Shown here: in pieces, positions 1 through 5,142 of the stretch
How the letters are laid out: every line of letters starts with the position of its first letter
Numbering within the stretch: position 1 is the first letter of the stretch
Assembly (NCBI GenBank): GCA_027023915.1
Contig: JALVUB010000233.1
Coordinates: 1-5,142, forward strand
Reading direction: 5' to 3'
From: Sedimenticola sp.
GTDB taxonomy: Bacteria; Pseudomonadota; Gammaproteobacteria; Chromatiales; Chromatiaceae
DNA: 5,142 nt
Notes under the pieces: model-generated
What the model saw: the letters and a program-made list of their open reading frames with translations, nothing else
What the model was told of the DNA's origin: nothing
Databases searched by the model: none
Made by a program: the position numbers and the translations under genes

Positions 1-19
1 GTTTTTGCAGTAACGATAC

Positions 20-95
<76 letters not shown>

Positions 96-103
96 TTATC
101 GCG

Positions 104-130
104 GGCGCCGGCGGTTGAGCCGGTGTCTTT
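104..130 (+). terminator. Hairpin plus short T run after tRNA-Trp; weak terminator or processing signal
   Basis: GGCGCCGGC (104-112) pairs with GCCGGTGTC (119-127) around a 6-nt loop, giving 9 bp with two G-U pairs. TTT follows at 128-130. The T run is too short for a strong intrinsic terminator, so this may be a partial terminator, an aid to tRNA 3' processing, or a chance GC-rich fold. It ends 11 nt before the secE start. Confidence 0.3.
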
Positions 131-141
131 GAGTAGGCGGC

Positions 142-525
142 ATGAACGCAAAGAGCGAAAAGCAAGGCGAGCGCAATTCATTCGACGTGGTAAAGCTGGT
201 GCTGGCGGTGCTGCTGCTGGGTGGTGCCGTGGCGGGCTTTTACTTGTTGGCCGACAAACCTTTGTGGGTGCGGCTGCTGGAGTTGCTGGTGGTGGTCGGT
301 GTTGCCGTGGCGGTGGCCTTGCGGACCGGCCCGGGTCGCCGTGTGCGGGGCTTCTTCTCCGCCGCGCATGTGGAAGTTCGCAAGGTGGTCTGGCCCACTC
401 GTCAGGAGACAGTGCAGACCACCCTGGTCATTTTCGCCGTGGTGCTGGCCACTTCGCTCTTCCTCTGGGGCGTCGATTCCATACTCTTCGTGCTGGTGCG
501 CCTGTTCACCGGTCAGGGAGGCTGA
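142..525 (+). CDS. secE: Preprotein translocase subunit SecE
   Basis: Small integral-membrane subunit of the SecYEG channel, which clamps SecY and is needed for Sec-dependent export and membrane insertion. The 127-aa product has three predicted membrane helices, at about residues 17-37, 42-60 and 93-120. Three helices is the E. coli-type layout; many other bacteria keep only the last one. Before the third helix lie the amphipathic segment (about 68-80) and the family signature EVRKVVWPTRQET (78-90), with the conserved W-P-T at 84-86. The length equals that of E. coli SecE. The ATG at 142 follows a modest purine-rich stretch, GAGTAGGCGG (131-140). The stop codon is one base from the nusG start, so the two genes are co-transcribed and probably translationally linked. 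Confidence 0.96.
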   Translation: MNAKSEKQGERNSFDVVKLVLAVLLLGGAVAGFYLLADKPLWVRLLELLVVVGVAVAVALRTGPGRRVRGFFSAAHVEVRKVVWPTRQETVQTTLVIFAVVLATSLFLWGVDSILFVLVRLFTGQGG

Positions 526-526
526 C

Positions 527-1060
527 ATGGCAAAGCGTTGGTATGTGGTGCAGGCCTTCTCCGGCTACGAAGGCAAAGTGAAGCGCTCACTGGAAGAGCG
601 CATCAAGCGTTTTGGGATGGAAGACCATTTTGGCGACATTCTGGTACCCACGGAAGAAGTGGTTGAGATGAAGGGGGGGCAGCAGCGTCGCAGCGAGCGC
701 AAATTTTTTCCTGGCTATGTGCTGGTCAACATGGAGATGACCGACGAGACCTGGCACTTGGTGAAAGACGTGCCCCAGGTGCTCGGTTTTATCGGTGGCA
801 CGGAGGACAGGCCCGCGCCGCTCAGCGACAAGGAGGCCCAGGCGATTTTGGACCGTATGCGCGAGGGCACCGAGAAACCCCGTCCCAAGGTGCTGTTCGA
901 GCCGGGCGAAGTGGTGCGCGTCATCGACGGGCCGTTCAACGACTTTACCGGCGTGGTGGAAGAGGTGGACTACGACAAGAGCCGCTTGAAGGTGTCGGTT
1001 TCCATTTTCGGCCGCTCCACGCCTGTGGACCTGGAGTTCAGCCAGGTCGAAAAAAGCTGA
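527..1060 (+). CDS. nusG: Transcription termination/antitermination factor NusG
   Basis: Binds the RNA polymerase clamp as a processivity factor and uses its C-terminal domain to contact either Rho or ribosomal protein S10, linking transcription to termination or translation. The product is 177 aa (E. coli 181). The N-terminal NGN domain covers about residues 1-115, opening with KRWYVVQAFSGYE (3-15) and containing RKFFPGYVLV (58-67), part of the polymerase-contacting face. The C-terminal KOW domain (about 124-177) contains VRVIDGPFNDFTGVVEEVD (130-148). The open frame continues upstream inside secE, but the start at 527 is clear because AGGGAGG (515-521) lies just before it and MAKRWYVVQ is the normal family start. 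A 110-nt leader separates it from rplK. Confidence 0.97.
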   Translation: MAKRWYVVQAFSGYEGKVKRSLEERIKRFGMEDHFGDILVPTEEVVEMKGGQQRRSERKFFPGYVLVNMEMTDETWHLVKDVPQVLGFIGGTEDRPAPLSDKEAQAILDRMREGTEKPRPKVLFEPGEVVRVIDGPFNDFTGVVEEVDYDKSRLKVSVSIFGRSTPVDLEFSQVEKS

Positions 1061-1117
1061 AACAGATCGGCGGGTGGTCGGTGGCTGAAATCGTGGCCGC
1101 CGGTCGCCTGAATTTCC

Positions 1118-1153
1118 GGGGAGGCAGGGTGAAAGCCCCTGCCGCATGAACCC
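1118..1153 (+). promoter_or_regulatory. Candidate L1-binding operator in the rplK leader
   Basis: An RNA fold resembling known L1 binding sites lies 17 nt before the rplK start. The outer helix is GGG 1118-1120 with CCC 1151-1153. Next comes an asymmetric internal loop, GA (1121-1122) against GCATGAA (1144-1150). The inner 7-bp helix is GGCAGGG 1123-1129 with CCCTGCC 1137-1143, closed by a 7-nt loop. The 5' GA followed by a GGC/GCC helix, with a purine-rich ...GAA on the 3' side, matches the shared core of the L1 site in 23S rRNA helices 76-77 and in archaeal L1 mRNA, as I remember them. L1 binding here would repress rplK and, by coupling, rplA. The outer helix is only 3 bp, and the site was found by eye. 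Confidence 0.68.
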
Positions 1154-1170
1154 AAACCAAGAGGTGAACC

Positions 1171-1602
1171 ATGGCAAAAAAGATCGAAGCCTACATCAAG
1201 CTTCAGGTTCCCGCCCAGGAAGCCAACCCGAGCCCGCCCGTGGGACCGGCGTTGGGTCAGCACGGCGTGAACATCATGGAGTTCTGCAAGGCGTTCAACG
1301 CGCAAACCCAGAACATCGAAAAGGGCATGCCGGTGCCGGTGGTGATAACGGTTTACAACGACCGTTCCTTCACCTTCGTCATGAAGACGCCGCCTGCTTC
1401 CATCCTGCTGAAAAAGGCGGTGGGCATTCAGTCAGGCAGCGGACGGCCCAACACCGAAAAGGTGGGCAAGGTGACCCGAGAGCAGCTCGAGGAGATCGCC
1501 AAGCTCAAGGAGCCCGATCTCACGGCTGCCGACATGGATGCCGCGGTACGTACCATCGCCGGTACCGCCCGCAGCATGGGCATCGACGTGGAGGGTGTGT
1601 AA
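1171..1602 (+). CDS. rplK: 50S ribosomal protein L11
   Basis: Binds the GTPase-associated region of 23S rRNA at the base of the L7/L12 stalk. It takes part in factor binding and in RelA activation, and forms part of the thiostrepton site. The product is 143 aa (E. coli 142). The N-terminal domain (about 1-70) carries the proline-rich PSPPVGPALGQHGVNIMEF (20-38). A KTPP linker sits at 72-75. The RNA-binding C-terminal domain ends in the signature RTIAGTARSMG (127-137). The ATG at 1171 is preceded by GAGGTGA (1161-1167), and MAKKIEAYIKLQV is the expected start. The TAA stop abuts the rplA ATG, so expression of the two should be coupled. The candidate L1 operator lies just upstream. Confidence 0.98.
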   Translation: MAKKIEAYIKLQVPAQEANPSPPVGPALGQHGVNIMEFCKAFNAQTQNIEKGMPVPVVITVYNDRSFTFVMKTPPASILLKKAVGIQSGSGRPNTEKVGKVTREQLEEIAKLKEPDLTAADMDAAVRTIAGTARSMGIDVEGV

Positions 1603-2298
<696 letters not shown>

Positions 2299-2299
2299 A

Positions 2300-2316
2300 G
2301 GGAACCTCGAAAAATT
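2300..2316 (+). repeat. Left terminal inverted repeat of the palindromic element
   Basis: Pairs with 2434-2450 at 16 of 17 positions. A2299 and T2451 would extend the pairing by one more base, but they are also part of the TGAA flanking duplication. Confidence 0.75.
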
Positions 2317-2450
2317 GCCATCCAGGCAATTTTTCTCTGCGCAAACCGAAAACGTGGTTTCCGGTTTGCTACATGTTCAATCCCTTACGGGATTGAACAT
2401 GGCGGGACTTCCTTGTCCCGCACGGGCACCTCGAATTTTTCGAGGTGCCC
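2309..2450 (+). repeat. Five back-to-back hairpins inside the element
   Basis: Five independent stem-loops lie almost without spacers. The first is 2309-2335, an 11-bp stem with 5-nt loop, A-rich on the left arm and T-rich on the right, like a weak bidirectional terminator. The second is 2341-2369, 8 bp, a mismatch, then 4 bp with loop GTG. The third is 2372-2401, a perfect 13-bp stem with loop TTAC. The fourth is 2402-2421, 7 bp with a 6-nt loop. The fifth is 2424-2450, a perfect 12-bp stem with loop TTT. The spacers are 5, 2, 0 and 2 nt. None has a strong GC stem followed by a long T run, so complete termination is not indicated. Confidence 0.85.
2434..2450 (-). repeat. Right terminal inverted repeat of the palindromic element
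   Basis: Reverse complement of the left end with one mismatch. It is also the 3' arm of a local perfect 12-bp hairpin (2424-2450), so it can pair either locally or with the distant left end. Confidence 0.75.
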
Positions 2451-2453
2451 TGA

Positions 2454-2550
2454 AGCAGGATTTTGGGAGCGGCGGTGGAAACGCCGCCTGCTGTCAAAGA
2501 CCGCAGGTGCTTCCCTTAGGGGAAGCTTAATCCGCCTGCGCAGACGGCGC
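2454..2550 (+). promoter_or_regulatory. L10 leader: binding site for the L10-L7/L12 complex
   Basis: Ribosomal protein autoregulatory RNA upstream of rplJ. The core is one long interrupted hairpin, 2490-2548. P1 is GCTGTC 2490-2495 with GACGGC 2543-2548 (one G-U pair). It is followed by a loop of AAAGAC against CA. P2 is CGCAGG 2502-2507 with CCTGCG 2535-2540. An asymmetric loop of T2508 against TTAATCCG (2527-2534) follows. P3 is GCTTCCC 2509-2515 with GGGAAGC 2520-2526, closed by loop TTAG. The strings AAAGACCGCAGGTG and CTTAATCC..CCTGCG.AGACGG match my memory of the gammaproteobacterial L10 leader. A hairpin before it (GCGGCG 2469-2474 with CGCCGC 2482-2487) can be extended by AGCAG/CTGCT (2454-2458 with 2488-2492), which excludes P1. 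In E. coli, excess L10-L7/L12 binds this leader and blocks rplJL translation. Confidence 0.78.
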
Positions 2551-2665
2551 TCCGAATTCAGGGCTTGCTCCTGATGACGGTGCACCGTGAACTGGAAGAC
2601 GACGGGTCTTCCGTAACCGAAACGGGAATGGCGACATTCCCCATCGTTGTCGGGAGGTGACGACA
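2551..2665 (+). promoter_or_regulatory. Structured proximal leader and ribosome binding site of rplJ
   Basis: Successive small stem-loops fill the stretch between the L10 leader and the start codon. TCAGG/CCTGA pairs 2558-2562 with 2570-2574. A perfect 12-bp palindrome, ACGGTGCACCGT, lies at 2577-2588. GGAAGAC/GTCTTCC pairs 2594-2600 with 2606-2612. GGGAATG/CATTCCC pairs 2624-2630 with 2635-2641 under a GCGA tetraloop of the stable GNRA class. GTTGTC/GACGAC pairs 2646-2651 with 2659-2664 (one G-U pair), and its 7-nt loop is GGGAGGT, the core of the Shine-Dalgarno. The TTG start at 2666 follows this last stem by one base. Such a layout could tune rplJ translation. I see no convincing promoter here. 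Confidence 0.65.
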
Positions 2666-3193
2666 TTGGCACTCAATCTTGAGCAGAAAAAAGCCATCGT
2701 CGCCGAAGTGGCTGAAGTGGCGAGCAGCGCCTACTCCGCCATCGCCGCCGAGTATCGCGGCCTCACCGTGGAGGAGATGACCGCGTTGCGCAAAGAGGCG
2801 CGCAACGCCGGCGTCTATCTGCGGGTGGTCAAGAACACCCTGGCGCGGCGGGCGGTGGAGGACACGGATTTTGCCTGCATGCAGGAAGGCTTCGTCGGCC
2901 CCCTGCTGCTGGCTTTCTCGCAAGAAGATCCGGGTGCTGCCGCGCGTGTTATCAGCGACTTCGCCAAGGAGCACGATCAGTTGGTGGTTAAAATGGTTGC
3001 CCTCAACGGCAAGCTGTTGGCGCCGTCTGACATCACCACCCTGGCGAAGATGCCCACCTACGAGCAGGCGGTCAGCATGCTCATGGGAACCATGCTGGCT
3101 CCCGTGCAGAAGCTGGCCACCACGCTCAACGAGGTGCCGGGCAAGCTGGTGCGCACCCTCGCAGCCGTTCGCGACGCCAAGGAGGCCGCCTGA
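2666..3193 (+). CDS. rplJ: 50S ribosomal protein L10, TTG start
   Basis: Anchors the L7/L12 dimers to the ribosome stalk and, complexed with L7/L12, represses its own mRNA. From TTG at 2666 the product is 175 aa and begins MALNLEQKKAIVAEV, the normal gammaproteobacterial L10 start. A GTG in frame at 2657 lies inside the Shine-Dalgarno GGGAGGTGA (2652-2660), so it cannot be the main start. The rRNA-binding N-terminal domain covers about 1-130, with YRGLTVEEMTALRKE (30-44) and YLRVVKNTLARRA (51-63) in conserved positions. The C-terminal helix from about 135 carries the L12 dimers and ends KLVRTLAAVRDAKEAA. It is about 10 residues longer than E. coli L10 (165 aa), the extra length lying near 144-158. 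A 63-nt gap separates it from rplL. Confidence 0.96.
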   Translation: MALNLEQKKAIVAEVAEVASSAYSAIAAEYRGLTVEEMTALRKEARNAGVYLRVVKNTLARRAVEDTDFACMQEGFVGPLLLAFSQEDPGAAARVISDFAKEHDQLVVKMVALNGKLLAPSDITTLAKMPTYEQAVSMLMGTMLAPVQKLATTLNEVPGKLVRTLAAVRDAKEAA

Positions 3194-3256
3194 ACGCGGG
3201 CGCCCTCCGGCAAGCAATCCTTTCAACCTTTAACCTAGAGATCAGGAGCCCTGAAA

Positions 3257-3637
3257 ATGGCAGTTTCCAAAGACGAGATCCTCGAAGCCATCGCCAACAT
3301 GTCCGTCATGGAGGTGGTGGAGCTGATCGAGGCCATGGAAGAGAAGTTTGGTGTCACCGCTGCCGCGGCCGTCGCCGCGGTGCCCGCTGCTGGTGGCGAT
3401 GCCGGTGGCGAGGCGGCCGCTGAAAAAACCGAGTTCGACGTGGTGCTCACCGGTTTCGGTGACAAGAAAGTGGCCGTCATCAAGGCGGTGCGTGGTCTCA
3501 CCGGCCTTGGTCTGAAAGAAGCCAAGGAAGCGGTGGAAGGCGCGCCCACCGTGCTGAAAGAAGGCGTGAGCAAGGAAGAGGCCGAGGAGGCCAAAAAAGC
3601 ACTGGAAGAAGCCGGCGCCACCGTCGAGATCAAGTAA
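3257..3637 (+). CDS. rplL: 50S ribosomal protein L7/L12
   Basis: The multi-copy stalk protein that recruits translational GTPases (EF-Tu, EF-G, IF2, RF3) and stimulates their activity. The product is 126 aa (E. coli 121). The N-terminal dimerisation and L10-binding domain is about residues 1-34 (MAVSKDEILEAIANMSVMEV onward). A flexible hinge rich in Ala and Gly runs from about 35 to 56. The C-terminal factor-binding domain (57-126) carries KVAVIKAVRGLTGLGLKEAK (71-90), whose helices contact GTPases, and ends in EEAGATVEIK. AGGAG (3244-3248) sits 8 nt before the ATG. Several copies per ribosome are needed, so this gene is normally made in excess of rplJ and, through the downstream attenuator, of rpoB. 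Confidence 0.97.
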   Translation: MAVSKDEILEAIANMSVMEVVELIEAMEEKFGVTAAAAVAAVPAAGGDAGGEAAAEKTEFDVVLTGFGDKKVAVIKAVRGLTGLGLKEAKEAVEGAPTVLKEGVSKEEAEEAKKALEEAGATVEIK

Positions 3638-3674
3638 CAGCGGTCTTGACGAGCGTCATCGCAAAACCGGAAAT

Positions 3675-3704
3675 GGCTGGTGGCCTGCGGGCCGCCGGCC
3701 TTTT
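3675..3704 (+). terminator. rplL-rpoB attenuator (terminator-like hairpin)
   Basis: GGCTGGTGGCC (3675-3685) pairs with GGCCGCCGGCC (3690-3700) over 11 bp with two G-U pairs, closed by loop TGCG. TTTT follows immediately at 3701-3704. After a T-T mismatch, GGAAA at 3669-3673 can also pair with TTTCC at 3702-3706, lengthening the stem. The short T run fits partial rather than full termination. In E. coli an attenuator in this same gap lets only a fraction of polymerases continue into rpoBC. Position and shape agree with that role, but the read-through fraction cannot be judged from sequence. I saw no credible promoter between it and rpoB. Confidence 0.75.
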
Positions 3705-3768
3705 CCTGCTTGCGGAACAAAATTCGGCAACAGCTGCCGGAGTCGGAACAAACTGAGGGAAGGCAGGC

Positions 3769-5142
3769 ATGGCCTATTCTTTTACTGAGAAAAAACGCAT
3801 TCGCAAGGATTTCGGCAAGCGCGGCAGCGTGCTCGAAATCCCCTATCTGCTGGCGACGCAGATCGAGTCCTACCGCAACTTTTTGCAGGCGGACAAAAAG
3901 CCCGAAGAGCGGGCCAGGCAGGGCCTGCATGCCGCGTTCAGCTCGGTGTTCCCCATCGTGAGCCATAACGGCAGCGCGGCCCTTGAGTACGTGAGCTATC
4001 GCCTCGGCGAGCCCATGTTCGACGTGCGCGAATGCCAGTTGCGCGGCGTCACCTATGCCGCGCCGCTGCGGGTGCTGGTGCGCCTGGTGATCTACGACCG
4101 CGACGCCCCGGCCGGCGTCAAGCGCGTCAAGGATGTGAAGGAGCAGGAGATCTATATGGGCGAACTGCCGCTCATGACCGAGAACGGCACCTTCGTCATC
4201 AACGGCACCGAGCGGGTCATCGTCTCCCAGTTGCATCGCTCTCCCGGCGTTTTCTTCGACCATGACAAGGGCAAGACCCACTCTTCGGGCAAGCTGCTCT
4301 TCTCGGCGCGCGTGATTCCGTATCGGGGTTCCTGGCTCGACTTCGAGTTCGATCCCAAGGATCTGGTTTTCGTGCGCATCGACCGCCGGCGCAAGATTCC
4401 GGCCACCATTCTGTTGCGTGCCTTGGGCTACGACACCCAGGAAATTCTTGATTACTTCTTCGAAACCGACACCTTCACCTTCGACAAGGGCAAGATCCGT
4501 CTCGATCTGGTGCCCAAGCGGCTGCGCGGACAGACCGCGTTGTTCGATATCAAGGCCGGTCGCAAGGTGATCGTTGAAGCCAACAAGCGTATCACCGCGC
4601 GCCATATCCGCGAGCTGGAAAAGGCGGGTGTAGACAAGTTGGAGGTGCCCGATGAGTACCTGGTGGGCAAGGTGCTGGCTCACGATGTGGTTGATCCAGA
4701 GACCGGCGAGCTGATCGGCGCCGCCAACGACGAAATCACCCCGGAGATGGTGGAAACCTTGAAGGAGAAGGGGATCAAGACCCTCGATACGCTCTTTACC
4801 AACGACCTGGATCACGGCCCCTATATCTCCGAGACCTTGCGGCTCGATCCCACCTCCACCCAGCTCGAGGCGCAGGTGGAGATCTACCGCATGATGCGTC
4901 CCGGCGAGCCGCCCACCCGCGAGGCGGCCCAGAATCTGTTCCACAACCTCTTCTTCACCGAAGAGCGGTACGACCTTTCCGCCGTGGGCCGGATGAAGTT
5001 CAACCGCCGTCTCGGGCGGGAAGAGACCGACGGCCCCGGCATTCTTTACGACGGCAAATATTTCGCCCAGCGGGACGACGAGGAAGCCAAGGCGCTGGTG
5101 GAGAAATACGGTGACCGTTCCGACATCGTTGAAGTGCTGAAA
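3769..5142 (+). CDS. rpoB: DNA-directed RNA polymerase subunit beta, N-terminal part (runs off the window)
   Basis: The second-largest subunit of RNA polymerase, forming one pincer and part of the active-site cleft. The frame is open from ATG 3769 to the last base, 458 codons of a protein usually about 1340-1370 aa. GAGGGA (3755-3760) is the ribosome binding site. Visible blocks are EKKRIRKDFGKR (7-18), YVSYRLGEPMFDVRECQLRG (74-93), NGTERVIVSQLHRSPGVFF (145-163), IPYRGSWLDFEFDPKD (183-198), FTNDLDHGPYISETLR (343-358), EIYRMMRPGEPPTREAA (371-387) and YDLSAVGRMKFNRRLGRE (401-418). These cover the protrusion and both lobes. The main rifampicin region (near E. coli 507-533), the catalytic part and rpoC lie beyond the window. 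Compared with E. coli, about 22 extra residues sit at 427-451, rich in Asp, Glu, Lys and Arg. Confidence 0.98.
   Translation, partial: MAYSFTEKKRIRKDFGKRGSVLEIPYLLATQIESYRNFLQADKKPEERARQGLHAAFSSVFPIVSHNGSAALEYVSYRLGEPMFDVRECQLRGVTYAAPLRVLVRLVIYDRDAPAGVKRVKDVKEQEIYMGELPLMTENGTFVINGTERVIVSQLHRSPGVFFDHDKGKTHSSGKLLFSARVIPYRGSWLDFEFDPKDLVFVRIDRRRKIPATILLRALGYDTQEILDYFFETDTFTFDKGKIRLDLVPKRLRGQTALFDIKAGRKVIVEANKRITARHIRELEKAGVDKLEVPDEYLVGKVLAHDVVDPETGELIGAANDEITPEMVETLKEKGIKTLDTLFTNDLDHGPYISETLRLDPTSTQLEAQVEIYRMMRPGEPPTREAAQNLFHNLFFTEERYDLSAVGRMKFNRRLGREETDGPGILYDGKYFAQRDDEEAKALVEKYGDRSDIVEVLK

Larger units (their letters stand above)
2300..2450 (+). mobile_element. MITE-like palindromic element with 17-bp inverted ends, non-coding
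   Basis: A 151-bp stretch directly after rplA is bounded by inverted repeats of GGG(A/C)ACCTCGAAAAATT. The left copy (2300-2316) and the reverse complement of the right copy (2434-2450) agree at 16 of 17 positions, the only mismatch being A2303 against G2447. TGAA occurs on both sides (2296-2299 and 2451-2454), and the next base is G in both cases, which fits a short target-site duplication. Nothing inside looks like a real gene; the one open frame lacks a ribosome binding site and runs into the L10 leader. The interior is a chain of hairpins. I do not recognise a named family. Small size, inverted ends, flanking duplication and lack of coding fit a MITE or a mosaic extragenic palindrome. Whether it was ever mobile is inference. 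Confidence 0.6.

Noticed and set aside
221..526. An upstream extension of the nusG frame starting inside secE
   Set aside because: The extra residues are a shadow frame of secE. NusG proteins start MAKRWYVVQ-like, and a good ribosome site precedes 527.
1061..1117. A promoter for rplK in the gap after nusG
   Set aside because: E. coli has a promoter in this gap, but I could not find a -35/-10 pair with reasonable spacing here, so none is claimed.
2309..2450. The hairpin chain as a CRISPR array or tandem repeat array
   Set aside because: The stems differ in sequence from one another, and there are no direct repeats with regular spacers.
2315..2530. A 71-codon plus-strand open frame across the palindromic element and L10 leader
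   Set aside because: It has no ribosome binding site, its composition is dictated by the hairpins, and it overlaps a recognised RNA regulatory structure.
2657..2665. GTG at 2657 as the rplJ start
   Set aside because: The codon is part of the Shine-Dalgarno GGGAGGTGA and nothing upstream could serve as its ribosome site. Starting at TTG 2666 gives the family-standard MALNL N-terminus.
3194..3256. A regulatory structure between rplJ and rplL
   Set aside because: Only a short GGGCGCCC dyad (3198-3205) and the rplL ribosome site are visible. The gap length is ordinary for this gene pair.
3646..3674. TTGACG at 3646-3651 as the -35 box of an rpoB promoter
   Set aside because: At 16-18 nt spacing the downstream hexamers (such as GGAAAT) are poor -10 matches, and the TTGACG is part of a small TGAC/GTCA dyad.
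3235..4944. A 569-codon open frame on the minus strand opposite rplL and rpoB
   Set aside because: It lies antisense to two unmistakable essential genes, spans the attenuator gap, and its translation has no recognisable domain. Long antisense frames are expected where coding DNA is GC-rich with strong codon bias.

Overview
The window is a run of housekeeping genes, all on the + strand: tRNA-Trp, secE, nusG, rplK, rplA, rplJ, rplL and the first 458 codons of rpoB, which runs off the right edge. This is the classical bacterial secE-nusG / L11-L1 / L10-L7/L12 / beta-subunit cluster. The order tRNA-Trp then secE, the three-helix SecE, an L10 beginning MALNL and ending KLVRTLAAVRDAKEAA, and the RpoB start (EKKRIRKDFGKR) all point to a gammaproteobacterium with fairly GC-rich genes. 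I cannot name the genus. There is no phage, CRISPR or defence locus here.

Layout. Positions 1-141 hold tRNA-Trp and a short hairpin. Positions 142-1060 hold secE and nusG, one base apart. Positions 1061-1170 are the rplK leader, which contains a good candidate for the L1 autoregulatory operator. Positions 1171-2298 hold rplK and rplA, joined as TAAATG. Positions 2299-2665 are a long gene-free leader. Its left part is a 151-bp element bounded by near-perfect 17-bp inverted repeats, flanked by a TGAA duplication and packed with back-to-back hairpins. Its middle part is the recognisable L10 leader. Its right part is more hairpins, ending with the rplJ Shine-Dalgarno in a hairpin loop just before a TTG start. 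Positions 2666-3637 hold rplJ and rplL. Positions 3638-3768 hold a terminator-like hairpin that fits the known rplL-rpoB attenuator, and rpoB follows.

How it works together. SecE is the small membrane subunit of the SecYEG channel. NusG couples RNA polymerase to ribosomes and Rho. L11, L1, L10 and L7/L12 build the L1 stalk and the GTPase-associated stalk of the 50S subunit. RpoB is the polymerase beta subunit. In relatives, L1 represses rplKA translation, the L10-L7/L12 complex represses rplJL, and an attenuator lowers rpoB relative to rplL. The sequence shows credible sites for all three controls.

The least expected feature is the small non-coding palindromic element (2300-2450) between the rplA stop codon and the L10 leader. 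It looks like an inserted MITE-like or extragenic palindromic repeat. Smaller oddities are the TTG start and structured ribosome binding site of rplJ, a roughly 10-residue extension in the L12-binding helix of L10, and a roughly 22-residue insertion in RpoB.
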